From NCBI GenBank assembly GCA_022495995.1, contig JAFEMH010000991.1, positions 1-64,000 on the forward strand: a DNA stretch of 64,000 nt, read 5' to 3'. The translations under genes were made by a program, and so were the position numbers. Source of the DNA: Adenophora triphylla var. japonica. Its lineage: Eukaryota > Streptophyta > Magnoliopsida > Asterales > Campanulaceae. The notes under the pieces were generated by a model that saw only the letters and a list, made by a program, of their open reading frames with translations, had not been told where the DNA came from and searched no databases. How positions within the stretch are numbered: position 1 is the stretch's first letter; the number at the start of each line of letters is the position of its first letter. Positions 33,330 through 44,790 of this stretch are shown piece by piece.

Positions 33330-34015
33330 TTACACACCCCAATTGTTTGAGAGCGAATAGCAAGGACTCACCGGCGAATCTCAGAGCTTCATCCTACCCA
33401 GTTTCCGGCGAACTTGATTTTTCCGGCGAAGTTACGTTCTGTTGTGATTCCGACCGTTCCTTCAAACTCAGGTATGAAATTTCTTCCTTTTTATGCATTT
33501 TGTTCCTGATTTTGCGTTTTCTAGGGTTTTTAGAAGAGATTTTGAATGTGCCAAGAAAAACATCCGCCATTGTTGAATGTTGAAGCTTTTCTTCATGAGT
33601 TTTTACTTTCAACTCTCAAAACTTTGAATCTTTGATTTTCTTCGAATTTTGTGTGAATTTCTTTGCTTATTGAATGGACTCCCCCATTGATCTTTGATTC
33701 CCCTTAGAAATGGCTCGTTCTTGGGACCATTCCCCCCGATTCCGTTATGGGTATCACACCGGCAACCTGAGGGCTTACCAGAGAGAGAGGGCCTTGGTTG
33801 ATGCTGACCCTGGATGATATGGGAAAAAGGTTGAGAAGTCTAATGCTCAAACTGATCAAGCTGTTTTTCCTCCCCCCGGTACTATCACGGAGCAATGGCT
33901 TAAAGAGCCTTTTAATGATGGCCAGCAAACTTAGGATAGGATTTTTCTTTCTTTTTCCCTTGTAATAGCTGGTAGGACTTGTATTTTCCTTTGAACATTA
34001 ATGAAAAAGTCCTTT
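33330..34015 (+). pseudogene. Antisense transcription unit with a leader intron and a 74-codon frame
   Basis: After the TATA box at 33299 a leader with three CCGGCGAA repeats runs to AACTCAG at 33471. A 236-bp stretch 33472-33707 has a GTATGAAATTT donor, a T-rich body and a TTCCCCTTAG acceptor. The ATG at 33710 lies two bases after the acceptor. The frame encodes MARSWDHSPRFRYGYHTGN and, after an in-frame TGA at codon 36 (33815-33817), continues through QAVFPPPGTITEQWLKEPF to TAG at 33932-33934. I do not recognise the protein. A TTAATGAAAAAG sequence near 34000 may lie by the 3' end. The unit sits between pol and the 3' LTR and converges with pol, as the antisense genes do in the Ogre-type element. 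Splicing is predicted by eye. Confidence 0.55.
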
Positions 34016-34138
34016 TTGTTTTAATTCATGTTGTTTCAATGAATTTCTTGTGTTTGTTTGTATGCTAGGCATAGGCACCAGACTTGTGAAAGTGGAATCC
34101 GAGGAGGGTCCCTCGTTCCCCGTTAATTGAACAAGTAG

Positions 34139-34690
34139 TTAGGCCGAGGAAGGACTCCTCGGCTTTGACTGTACTCTTAAGTCGTATAGGCCGAGGAAGG
34201 ACTCCTCGGCTTTGACTGTTAGGCAATTTCTTCTTTTTTGTCTCCTTATGCCGAGGAAGATGACTCGTGCACAGGTTTCAGACGTGATGCCTTTTAGTCG
34301 TAGTGACAAGGTGTTTTCTTGTCTTGACGTGAGGCAAGTCATTAGGCCGAGGAGAGATCCTCGGTCTTGACTGTGACTTGTAATCCTTGAATCAAGGCGG
34401 ACCCTTGTCAGGACGTAAGGTAAGCCATTAGGCCGAGGAGGACCCTCGGTCTTGGCTGTTAGGAGCCTGTAGTCGTTGAGTCAAGGCGGACCCTTGTCAA
34501 GACGTAAGGCAAGTCATTAGGCCAAGGAGAGATCCTTGGTCTTGACTGTGATAATGGTAATCCTAGAATCAAGGCGGACCCTTGTCAGGACGTAAGGTAA
34601 GCCATCAGGCCGAGGAGGACCCTCGGTCTTGGCTGTTAGGAGCCTGTAGTCATTGAGTCAAGGCGGACCCTTTTCAAGACGTAAGGTGTA
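34139..34690. repeat. Tandem array of hairpin-forming repeats in the 3' tail
   Basis: Units of about 85 bp, organised in pairs of about 170 bp, carry GCCGAGGA..TCCTCGGC hairpins, CAAGGCGGACCCTTGTCA and GACGTAAGGYAAG. The clearest hairpins are at 34143-34163 and 34190-34210. The same hairpin occurs once in each LTR. Confidence 0.85.
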
Positions 34691-34877
34691 TGTTTTGAAG
34701 AATCGGGGATAAGATCCTCGTCTTCTGGTGCTTGTGTGAGGAGTTGATAGTTGCTTTGCATGTTGGAAGAAACTGCTTTCGTAAAACTGAAACACGATTA
34801 CATCGAACTGCAATCCTATCGAACTAAAAAGTAAAAGACAGAAAACAAGAAACTAATCTATTGAAAAATAAACTAGA

Positions 34878-35885
34878 CTAGTGATAATATTTTCTAAGAT
34901 TGTCGGAGTGCCATGGGTGCTTGAGCTCCTTCCCCTCCTTGGTCTTCAATCTGTAGGTCCCTTCACGAATGACCTGAGTGATGATATAGGGACCTTCCCA
35001 ATTTGGGGAGAGCTTATTTTGTTCTGCTTTCCGACCGGTTGCTTCAATTTTTCTAAGCACCCAATCACCAACTTGGAATACTCTTCTGATAACCCTCTTA
35101 TCATGATATGCCTTGGTCCTTTGCTTGTAGTTCACCATCCTCATCTGTGCAGCTAGTCGCTTTTCATCTATCAGATCTAGGTCTAGGAGCTTATTAACCT
35201 TGTTGACTTGCTCATCATAATGGGAGTTTCTCACAGTAGGGATGGCCATTTCAGCTGGTGCCATAGCCTCAGAACCGAAGGTTAGTGCGAATGGGGTTTC
35301 CCCGGTTGGCCCCCGGGTGGTTGTGCGAACAGCCCATAAGGCTAGGGGAAGTTCGTCCAACCATCTACCCTCGCGTCCCTCAAGGTTCTTGGTAAGGGCG
35401 GTTAAGACCAGTTTATTGGCAGCTTCTGCTTGACCGTTGCCTTGGGGTCTGCTAACTGAAGATTTTGCATGGCGGACTTTGACTCTTCCCAATTCCGTTG
35501 TAAATGCCGTAGAGAATTGTAGTCCATGATCAGAGACAATTGTATGTGGAAGGCCAAATCTGCACCAGATGTTTTCGTGGACGAAGTTGATTGCGTTCTC
35601 TTCCGTTATCTTGGCCAATGCCTTTGCTTCTATCCACTTGGAGAAATAATCAACAGCTACTATGACGTACTTGCAATTACCACGGGCGGGAGAGAAGGGT
35701 CCGATGATGTCGATCCCCCACATATCAAATGGCCACGTGGGTATCACAAGTGTTTGCTCAACTGCCGGTAGTCTAGGAATGTCAGAGAATCTTTGGCATT
35801 TATCACATTTTTTAACATAGGCATGCGCGTCCTCCCTTAGGTTTGGCCAATAGTAACCTAGCGATATGATCTTGTCCGCTAAGGT
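34878..35885 (-). pseudogene. Integrase segment
   Basis: Directly after the TGA at 35886 the frame continues TLADKIISLGYYWPNLREDA and then KKCDKCQRF, completing the HHCC zinc-binding region. The catalytic core begins near MIPTWPFDMWGIDIIGPF (35747) and has the D,D-35-E set: Asp in GIDIIG, Asp in IVSDHGLQF and Glu in GQAEAANK, 35 residues after the second Asp. The C-terminal region has QVGDWVLRKIEATG and NWEGPYIITQV. It ends WHSDNLRKYYH, typical for a Tat integrase. Apart from the upstream nonsense codon it looks functional. Confidence 0.92.
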
Positions 35886-38471
35886 TCAACCCCCCGGGTG
35901 TCCGCCGCAAACACCTTCATGTACTTCTGCCAAGAGGTTCTCAATTTCCTTGGGATAGACACACCTTAGCAGGGGCTTTGTGAAAGATCTTCGGTAGAGG
36001 ACTCCGCTCATCACAACGAACCTTGGGGACCTCTTCTTGATAAGCATAGCTTGAGCTTCATCTTCTGGGAGTTTCTCCTTTTCAATGTACTCAACGTAGT
36101 CATCGATCCAACATCTCTCTTCTCCATCCAGGAGCATGACTTGTAGTCTTTCATACGCAGGTTCCTCAGTATAAACTACATATAGGCTGGTCTTAGATGT
36201 AGACACATCCATGGTTGCTAGTTTAGATAGAACGTCTGCGACTTGGTTATCTTCCCTGCCTATTTGCTTGAGTTCAAAAAATTCCATCTTCTTTGTCATG
36301 TCTAGGACAAGGTCCCTATATTTGGCAAGGGTCGGATCTTGGGTGTTATACTCTCCCTTTACTTGTTTGACAACGAGTTGGGAGTCACAGAAAGCCACCA
36401 CCTTAGTTGCTCCGTAGAAGGAGGCCAACTCAATACCAAATATTAGAGCTTTAAATTCTGCTTGATTGTTGGAGGCAGGGAACTTGAAACGGATAGCATC
36501 TTGCATGGTGTATTCTCCTTTCGGACTTGCCAGTACAATTCCAGCTCCGCTTATTTGTTTTGTAGCAGACCCATCCGTGTATAGAATCCAACAGTTGGAT
36601 GGTAGTTCAATGGCAGAGTCTTTTTCCTCCGGTGCGTTTTGCTTCCGGGAGGCGGGGAGATGCTCACCCATAAAGGCAGTCTCGACCATGAAGTCAACCA
36701 AAGGCTGTGCCAGGAGGGACTTCCTTGGTTGGTACGTGATATCAAACTCCGTGAGAGCGATAGACCAATTCAGGAGACGCCCGGAGCCGTCCAACTTGTG
36801 CAGTATTTTCTTCAGTGGTTCATTCGTATACACGGTGATGGGGTGGGCAGAAAAGTATGCACGTAGTTTCCTTGATGCAATAACTAGCACATATGCTATC
36901 TTCTCCAAATTGAAGTATCTGCTCTCTACGTCTGACAATGCCTTAGAGACATAGTAGACGGGCTTCTGAATTCCTTCGTCATTCCGAACTAGAACGGCTG
37001 CGACAGCATGATCGGTGGCAGCTAGGAATACGTACAACATCTCACCGGTAGTCGGACTGCTGAGCAAGGGAGGGGAACCCAAGTACTTCTTCAACCAGAG
37101 GAACGCTTCGGAGCATTCAGGAGTCCAGGAGAAGCTCTTAGTACCCTTCAGCACCTTGAAGAAAGGCAGTAACTTTTCGGCAGATTTGGCAATGAATCTT
37201 CCAAGTGCCGCTATTCTTCCATTTAGTCTTTGAACCTCCTTGATGGTGGCAGGCTCTTTCATATCAATCAAAGCCTTGATTTTTTCGGGGTTCGCCTCAA
37301 TTCCCCTTTGAGATACCATGAAGCCTAGGAACTTCCCCGCCGTTACTCCAAATACGCACTTGCTTGGATTCAGCTTCATGTTATTAGCTCGGAGGTTGTT
37401 AATTGTCTCTTGCAGGTCGGGAGTGTGATTGCCCTCCTTGGTCTTAATGACCATATCATCAATGTAAGCCTCCATGTTCCGGCCTATTTGCGCGCCAAAT
37501 ACTTGATTCACCATTCTTTGGTACGTAGCACCCGCATTCTTGAGCCCAAAAGGCATCATGATATAGCAATAATTTCCCCCGGGTGTTTGGAAGGCCGTCT
37601 TCTCGATGTCCTCTTCCGCCATTTTTATCTGATGATAGCCTGAATAGGCATCTAGGAAACTGAGAGTTTGGTGTCCAGCAATGGAGTCAACCAATTTGTC
37701 AATTCTAGGAAGAGGATAACTGTCCTTTGGGCAGGCCTTGTTAAGGTCGGTGAAATCAATACACATTCGCCACTTCCCATTTTGCTTTTTGACCATCACC
37801 ACATTGGCCAACCAAACGGGGTACTTGACTTCATGTATAATTTCGGCGCTAAGTAATTTCTGCACCTCTTCCTTAATAGCTTCCTCCTTGTCCCTTGCAA
37901 AATTTCTCCTTGTCTGGGAGATAGTTTTTGCCAAAGGATCGACTTCCAAGCGGTGGAGGGCTACTTCTTCATTTATCCCCCTCATGTCTTCGACTCTCCA
38001 AGCAAAGACGTCGAGACTGCTTTTTAGGAGGGAGACGTTTTTTTCTTTTTCTTCCGGTGATAGCTGGCCCCCGAGTTTGATTTTTTGTTCAGGATAATCA
38101 GGATTGATGACTACCTCTTCCAGCTCATCTACCGGCTTCATTTCAGGACCGTCTCGAAATTCCAGAGACTCGATAATAATTTCTCTAATTCTCCTTCCTT
38201 CATTGTCATTCACGTTGAGGCCTTCTTCCTCCATTAATCCATCAATGTCGGGTAGATCGACCCTTCTCAAGTCATGGTTGGCCCCCGAGTTCTGGCCGTT
38301 GACGAGAATGGGATCTTCCTCGGAGACGGGCGGAACTATGCCTTGGTCATCTACAATTTCTTGGACCATAGGCTCTTCCTCAGATACCGGTGGGACTACG
38401 CCTTGGCCATCTGCAATTTCTAGGACCATAGGCTCTTCCTCATCGTCAAGCACCTCACGGATATAGCTCAT
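35886..38471 (-). pseudogene. Reverse transcriptase and dual RNase H segment
   Basis: Residues are counted from the Met at 38471. 11-50 are two acidic 20-residue repeats (EEEPMVLEIADGQGVVPPVS and a variant). Reverse transcriptase covers about 200-400, with MCIDFTDLNKACPKDSYPLP, FLDAYSGYHQ (catalytic Asp 274) and YIDD at 336-339. The first RNase H spans about 470-590 (TDHAVAAVL, YFNLEKIAYVLV, TNEPLKKIL). The second, archaeal-type RNase H spans about 626-755, with YTDGSA (Asp 632), NNQAEFKAL (Glu 672), FCDSQLV (Asp 696) and NQVADVLSKLA (Asp near 746), so its active site looks intact. The segment ends at VCGGHPGG before the TGA, inside the His half of the integrase zinc-binding region. Confidence 0.92.
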
Positions 38472-38501
38472 TTTGGAGCTAGTTTCTGTGGTTTTCTGAG
38501 A

Positions 38502-41078
38502 CTAGGAGATCTTGATGTTTTCCTCGGGGGTATCTATCTCCACGTTTTTGGATTTCTTCCGACTCTTGACGACATGTTCCAAGAAGTCTTTGGGGGTTGC
38601 CCTCACACATCCAATTCCAGCACGAGTGGGAAATTTAACTCGTTGGTGAGGAAGGGAGGCTACCATCCCAAGTTTAGATTGACTTGGAATGCCTATGATT
38701 GCATGATAGTCACTAGTCAAATCCATGACTACAAAGTTGACAGTAGCCTTGGCTCGGAAGGGATGTTCACCAACTTCAAGCTCCAGGTCTACAGTTCCCT
38801 TAGCTCCAACCTTGTGATTGGTGAATCCTTCCAGCCTGCCATGATACAGTTCCAGCATGGTGTCTTTCAATCCCATCTGTTGGAAAGCGGAATAGTACAG
38901 AATGTCACGGGAGGCCCCCGTGTCCACAAGTAGTCTTTCCGATTCCACATTATCAATCCTACCCTTTATGACCAAGGGTTGCTCATGGGCAGCACGGCTT
39001 CCTGCTAATTCATTGGGAGAGAAGCTGATGACCTCTTCCGCCTTATGAATCCAAGCAGGCACATGGTATACTTTGCTCAGTTCATGGATCTGATCCCTCA
39101 GCTTTCTGGTGGAAGTCACTTCTTCACGGATCACATGCAATTTGGCCCTAGGAGGCCTACGCTCTCCATCTTCACTTTTGTCGTCATCTTCACTTTCTTC
39201 CTCCTTTCGCTTTCGCTTTCCATCCTTCTTCATGACATAGCGGTCTATCTTTCCCTCGTCGACCCAACGTTGTATTATTTTCTTGAGGGCCCAACAGCCA
39301 TCAATATTGTGGCCATGGTCCTTATGGAAATCACAGAATTTAGATTTATCACGGGGGAACTTAGGTTTATCACTGAGTGGACGGGGAGGAGGAAAATCTA
39401 CCAATTGCATGATTTCCGAGATGGGTTTAGTAAGAGGGGTGAATACTTCCGGCTTTTCGGTGCTTCTTGTCCTATTCTTCCCCTTGGAGTCTTTACCATT
39501 CCCATTTTCATTCTGGCGAGTGCCAGCCGCTTCCGGTTCCGTCTTGTCAGATCCCCTTTTCTTCGTTTTATCCTCGGCCATGGAAATGGCATAAGCCACC
39601 TTGTATAATTCGGACTTGGACTTAGATTCCCGGGCGGAGAGTTCATAGATGAGGGGACCAGATTTTAACCCAGAGTTGAAACAAACTATGACTTCCCTGT
39701 CAGTGAGGCTCTCTTCTACCTGGTCCGCCATTTTGCGGAATCGGTTGTAGTAACTGAGGGTGGTTTCTCCCTTTCCTTGCTCGATATTGGCAAGGTCCGC
39801 CAATCTCATCTTCCTCTTACCAGCAGTGGCAAAGTGGTCTAAGAACATTCTCCTCATGCCCCTCCAGTAATCGATGCAACCTCTTTTAAGCTCACGGAAC
39901 CAGGTCAAGGCTGTTCCGGAGAAGGTGCTCGCGAAAGCTTTGCAGAGCATGTAATCAGCGGTGGTGAGGAGATTCATGGTTTGCTCAAAACTTTGCACGT
40001 GGTCTTTCGCGTCAGTGGTCCCGTTGTACTTTTCAAAATTTGGTACCTTAAAATGCGGATTCGGTGGTGCTTCAGTGATCCTTCGGGAGAATGGACGGGT
40101 GGCCCAGTCATAGTCATCGTCATTGGCCTTCTACCCCATTTCCATGTCATCGAGCCTCTGTTTCAACAGTTCCCATTGTTTGGTTTCCACTCCTTTGTCA
40201 CTGCTAGAGCGGGTGCTTCGATGGGAGCTACGGGTTGATTTATCCTTGGGGTGACCATTCACCCTACTGTGCTCCCCGTCATTTCGATGGCTGTCCCATT
40301 TAGATGGTACCTTATCACGTCTTGGTCCCAACTCTTGGCCACCAAGTGTCATTTTGTATGGTTCCGAGGTTCTCGGTCTAACAAATCGACGAGGTCGAGG
40401 AGAATCACGACGTTGTTGATGAGGTCGAGGAGAATCAGGACGCCGAGGTGCTATGACTAGACGAGGAGGGGAAAGCCTCTTGGACAAATTGAGACTCGTC
40501 CTTAGATCCCTGGAATTCACCTCTTCTTCCCTGGGAGTTAATTGGCTTCTCAGGTCAACTACCTGATCCTTCTTTTGATTGTTATGTCGAGGACGGGAGG
40601 AATCTCGGAGGACCTGCTTAGATGGTAAGGCAGGATCGAGGGGAGGACCTCGTCGCTCACCCTGCTCCCTTCCAAGAGGGTTGCCCATAGACGGCAGCAT
40701 GAATTTGGCCATGGAATGGTCTGGGTCCAATTGCAAAAGAGCAGCCTGTGTCTCATACATCCTTTGCAACGTCTCCATTTGTTTATGTAGCAAAGAGCGT
40801 CGGTCAACGGGTTGAGTTCCTACCGCTTGACTGGCGTCGGCGTTCTTTGCCTTCTTCCTTCCCACTTGCTTCCCACGAGGACGAGTAGGACGAGGAAGGT
40901 TAGCACCCTCTCCCTCGGCATTCGCCTGACCCTTGGAACGAAGAGTCATGGCGAGGGGAAGGGGGCCATCTGGCTGAGGTAGAGGAGGAGGAGGAGGCGG
41001 TAGTTCCTCGGCATTCTGGTTATCCCCATTCACTTGGGTTTGCTCCTCAGCTGTAACACTTGTAAATTGTCCGTCCAT
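38502..41078 (-). pseudogene. Gag and protease segment
   Basis: The first 315 residues (to the TAG at 40131) have a Pro run (ELPPPPPPLPQPDG) and many Arg/Ser repeats (RRPDSPRPHQQRRDSPRPRR), which look disordered and basic, consistent with nucleic-acid contact. After the stop, the Gag core shows FSGTALTWFRELKRG and LSYYNRFRKMADQV. Next comes the Cys/His segment FCDFHKDHGHNIDGCWALKK. About 130 residues further is the retropepsin active site LLVDTGASRDILYY, followed by YHAIIGIPSQSKLG, where the usual sequence is a LGRP motif. Length and order fit a Tat Gag-Pro. Catalytic Asp-Thr-Gly is intact. Confidence 0.88.
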
Positions 41079-41444
41079 TGCAAATCAACAACAAATTACC
41101 AAAAGTGCAAATTTCCCAAAAATTCACGATTTCCAACCAAATTCGTAGCAGAATTTGATGCAAACTAAGAAACTGCAATTTTGCAATTTTGACAACGCCA
41201 AATTGGGCAAAATTCCACGCTAAAACAAAATTGCAGATCGCGATTTAACAACGCCAAACGTTTCCGATCAAAAACGGTTTCAAACAAAATCTGGGCCAAT
41301 TTCGGCTGAAATTAGCAGATTCCGGCCGAATCAAGAACAAACAAAATCGGAGCAGATTTTCCGTTCCAATCAAGAACAAATTCGGTTAAAAAACAAGCTT
41401 TCAGGCGAACTTTTCCAGGCCAAACAAAGGGTGTTTGAATCGAT
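41079..41444 (-). other. 5' leader of the Tat element
   Basis: An untranslated leader between the primer-binding site and the gag ATG. It is rich in CAAATTCGG-like short repeats, with no open frame of note. Confidence 0.6.
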
Positions 41445-41462
41445 TTCCCGGCAATGGAACCA
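41445..41462 (-). other. Primer-binding site
   Basis: The minus strand reads TGGTTCCATTGCCGGGAA, two bases inside the 5' LTR. It begins TGG, as tRNA primer sites do. The tRNA is not identified with confidence. Confidence 0.6.
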
Positions 41463-41464
41463 AT

Positions 41465-42252
41465 TGATGATGCCAAAATCTTCAAATCAACCCAAATCCA
41501 AACGATGATTGCTCCGGAGATTGCTAGGCCTGAAAATAAGAGAAAACACGTAAACTAAGCCGGGGCGAGTCCGGCTAAAGGCCCTCTGGCGTGAGAGTAA
41601 GTTCACGGTTTGTGTATAAGAAACTAAATTGACAGAGTTTCTGTATTGTAAAAAGTAATGTACCAAATAATGAGCCATAGGGCTTGTATTTATAGGAATG
41701 GATTGTCAGAATCCATGTTGGAGTGAACTTGTAAAGAGATAAGAAATAATCCTAAGAGAATTATATCTGTTAAGGAGTCATTGTTTGACTTGAATTGGTG
41801 TTGGTGATTGCAATCCTGATTGGATCACGACTGTAGAATCCTGGTTTGATAAGGATTGTGTAATCTGCTAGCCGAAACGCCGAGGAGCATGAATGTTTCA
41901 TCTCGGCATTGGTGTATAAGCCGAGATGAATGATTCTTCTTCCTCGTCATTTGATGATTGGCCGACATGTGAATATGCCGGGATGAATGATTCTGTCTCC
42001 TCGTCATTTTGTGAAATGCCGAGGTAAGAACTTTTCTCTCCTCGTCACTTGTGATATCTCGGAGTATTATGAGCCAAGTATGTAGAGCACGTTGTTGATG
42101 TAAGGCCGAGGAGATGCTCCTCGGCATACGAGGAAGGTACCTCGGCCCTGTTACTTGAGTATTGATACTTGTATTGTGGATATACTTGTGGCCCAATCCT
42201 TTTGGGCTCAACTCGGGCAAGCCCATATTCGTATCTCGGTTTATACTGTTCA
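41465..42252 (-). repeat. Right LTR (5' LTR)
   Basis: 788 bp, TG to CA. The TATA box CTATAAATAC is at 41686-41695, leaving a U3 of about 560 bp. The hairpin GCCGAGGAG / CTCCTCGGC is at 42105-42125. Followed by ATGAA. Confidence 0.92.
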
Positions 42253-42257
42253 ATGAA

Positions 42258-42700
42258 GTTAGTGGTTATATTTGATTGCTTGTGAAATTTGTTATATAAC
42301 TCTTGATAACGCAACATACATGTGCCACAAAATACCGGTTTTTTCAAAACATTACCCACAAATGATAATGATTGACGTTGACTTTTGTTTATAAACATGG
42401 TAATAGATACAATCAATGAAAATTATCTTATATAATATCTAAAAGGAATGCTTGTATCAGAATTAGTTAATGATATTCTTGGGATAAGAACCTTTTTCAG
42501 TATGTCTATTTGAAAGCAATTCATGCTCATCATGCACATGATTCCCAAACCTTGTAATAACCAATCTCGTACATTACATAAACCAAACAAAGAATCTATG
42601 TTGCGAAGTAACATAATGTTGCGAAATAACATGATCGATGTTCCAACTTTCAAAATAAAGGATGATTGGGAAGCCCGAATGTAGAGATGTTATTTATGAA
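42258..42700. other. Intergenic DNA between two retrotransposons
   Basis: AT-rich. I see no gene or repeat structure. Confidence 0.5.
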
Positions 42701-42705
42701 CTTAG

Positions 42706-43152
42706 TGTTGGAACATTTCTATTCCAATAACCCGAAAGCACTCAAGTCTAGATTAAGTAAGAGAAGAAGATGAAGGCGGAAGCGTACCTGTTGTATCCAT
42801 CTTGATGTTCTTAAAGAGAAAAGAAAGAAAGGTAGGGAATGAAGTTCTTCTAAATGATAGTGCCCACACTTGTTCTTCTTAGATGAATGAAGAATGTTTT
42901 GACTAAATTGTAAAATGATGTTAAGTGTCTCTAAATGGCTGATGGATAGCCTTTATATAGATAGAGAAGGGGCACTTCATTTAGGGACTACACCCTTTCA
43001 TAAAGATGATGGTGTGAAGTTACCATTATGCCCATCATTTAATGGCACTTACACCTAATGGAATTCTACATATTTGGTCTATACTTTAACATTATTAAAT
43101 GATTATAATATATGGAATTAAATAACACATATTATTAATCCATGTTCTAACA
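42706..43152 (-). repeat. Left LTR (3' LTR) of the copia element
   Basis: 447 bp, TGTTGGAACATT to CATGTTCTAACA on the plus strand. TATA box CTATATAAAG on the minus strand at 42951-42960. Confidence 0.93.
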
Positions 43153-43165
43153 ATCTCCCACTTGG
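43153..43165 (-). other. Polypurine tract of the copia element
   Basis: The minus strand reads CCAAGTGGGAGAT directly before the LTR start TGTTAGAAC, the usual copia arrangement. Confidence 0.75.
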
Positions 43166-44740
43166 ATTAATATTAATATGTATATTTTACTAAATAAATT
43201 CCTTAATCATTTATAACATGAATGACAACCCTTATGTGCACGTTTATTGTCATTCAATACAATCCTGTCCATTAGTCTTATAAGTATAGGGACTAAAGGG
43301 GCAATGTTGTAATTGATTCGCAACTAAACCCACATTAATCACATATATATATCCAACTAAATGACATAGATTAAGTATAGATATGTAGCATGGAATATTA
43401 ATGAATATATATGAAGAACGCATATATATATTCTCCAACTAGTCCTACTTAACCAAATGAGATCAATATAAATAAAAAACAATACAAAGAAATAGAAAGC
43501 AACACAAACTCCCACTGATTTAAGCATTATCAAAAGTCGTTTCACCCATATGAGCAGTATGCTCATGAAACATCAAAAGAGATTACGCTTTACAAAATGG
43601 ATCCAATAACATGGTGTTTGATACTATAAGTTGCATATCTATTTGTTCATTTTATACTTATTTCTCTTCAAGAAGAGACATAACCATATGATGTCTTTCG
43701 ACATCTTTGCATCCACTAAAACATAATCGGAATACTTAATGATCTCAAAATGATCCGATTTTATATACATATGCATATAGTTTAATGTTTTATAGGTACT
43801 TCATCATTCTTTTGGATGCGACTTAATGTTCTTCTTTCCGGATTGCTTTGGTATTAACCAAGCATCCCAATAATAAATGCAAGGTCTGGACGAGTACAGA
43901 CTTGCGCATACATTGAGCTTCATACTGCCGGTGCATAAGGGATATTTTCCATATACTTGGATTTAAAATTAATCTTTAGGACATTTACTTTAAACTGAAT
44001 TTATCTCCCTTAGAGACAGGGGTGTCATGTGGTTTACAATTTTCTATGCTAAACCTTTGTAATACCTTCTCTATATAGCTCTTTTGTGATAATCCCAAAA
44101 TACCTCGTGAATGATCACGATGAATTTGGATTCCCAATACAAAAGATGCCTTACCAAGATCTTTCATCTCAAATTTGTTTGAGAATTCTTAGTTTCTTTT
44201 AGAAGGTCCTTATCATTACTAGAAAGAAAAATATCATCCAAATATCATCCACATATAAGATCAAAATAATAAATCTACTCCCACTGAACTTATGGTACAC
44301 ACAATCTTCATCAAGATTCGTTTCAAAAACCAAATGAAAGAATAACTTGACTAAATTTTGAATACCATTGACGAGAAGCTTGCTTGAGACCATAAATGGA
44401 TTTCTTAAGTTTACAAACTAATTGATTAGTTTGATCTGAATCGATCACCATTTCTGATTTCCTTATATAGATGGTTTTCTCAATGTCTTAACATCCATTT
44501 GTTGAAGCTCAAGATCATAATGTGCCACTAATGCCATAATGATCATAAAAGAGGGTTTAGAAGATATCGGAGAAAATGTTTCTTTATAATCAATGCCTTC
44601 CTTTTGAGTAAATCCCTTAGCAACAAGACGTGCCTTATATCTTTCCATATTGCCTTGCGAATCCCTTTTGATTTTAAATATCCATTTACAACCAATAGGT
44701 TTTGCACCTTCAGGCAATCGGACAAGACTCCAAACGTCAT
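43166..44740 (-). pseudogene. Copia reverse transcriptase and RNase H remnant
   Basis: 44717-44463 encodes GCKWIFKIKRDSQGNMERYK, ARLVAKGFTQKEGIDYKETF and [10 protein letters not shown], the N-terminal part of copia reverse transcriptase. Near 44260 the frame gives ILILYVDDIW with the catalytic Asp-Asp. 44167-43985 gives MKDLGKASFVLGIQIHRD and CKPHDTPVSKGDK, the connection region. The RNase H part (43950-43640) shows the usual RPDLAF-type phrase altered to ARLDLAFIIG, followed by several stops. Frame changes near 44200 and 44460 break the gene. It would copy RNA to DNA; this copy is defective. Confidence 0.85.
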
Positions 44741-44790
44741 TGTCTTGATTTTAACTCTTTATTAATGGCATTGATCCACTTATGAGAATC

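Larger units (their letters stand above)
34878..41078 (-). pseudogene. gag-pro-pol polyprotein frame with three nonsense codons
   Basis: One minus-strand frame of 2067 codons runs without frameshift from ATG 41078 to the stop at 34878. It is interrupted by TAG at 40131-40133, TAG at 38502-38504 and TGA at 35886-35888. In order it encodes a Pro/Arg-rich Gag N-terminus, Gag core, a Cys/His segment, protease, reverse transcriptase, RNase H, archaeal-type RNase H and integrase. The intact polyprotein would supply all functions for retrotransposition in cytoplasmic particles, followed by nuclear integration. Each stop can be explained by a single C-to-T change (CAG to TAG, CGA to TGA). The segments are described separately. 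Confidence 0.9.
32264..42252 (-). mobile_element. Tat-lineage Ty3/gypsy retrotransposon, structurally complete
   Basis: 9989 bp with LTRs of 789 and 788 bp, target duplication ATGAA on both sides (32259-32263 and 42253-42257), primer-binding site, polypurine tract, one gag-pro-pol frame and a 1.8-kb 3' tail. Two RNase H domains, the second of the archaeal type, place it in the Tat lineage. The tail carries an antisense transcription unit and a tandem array of hairpin-forming repeats. Only three nonsense codons block the polyprotein. Confidence 0.93.

Noticed and set aside
35242..38466. Several plus-strand frames of 60-160 codons opposite pol
   Set aside because: They are complement shadows of the long gag-pro-pol frame; no start context, domain or promoter supports them.
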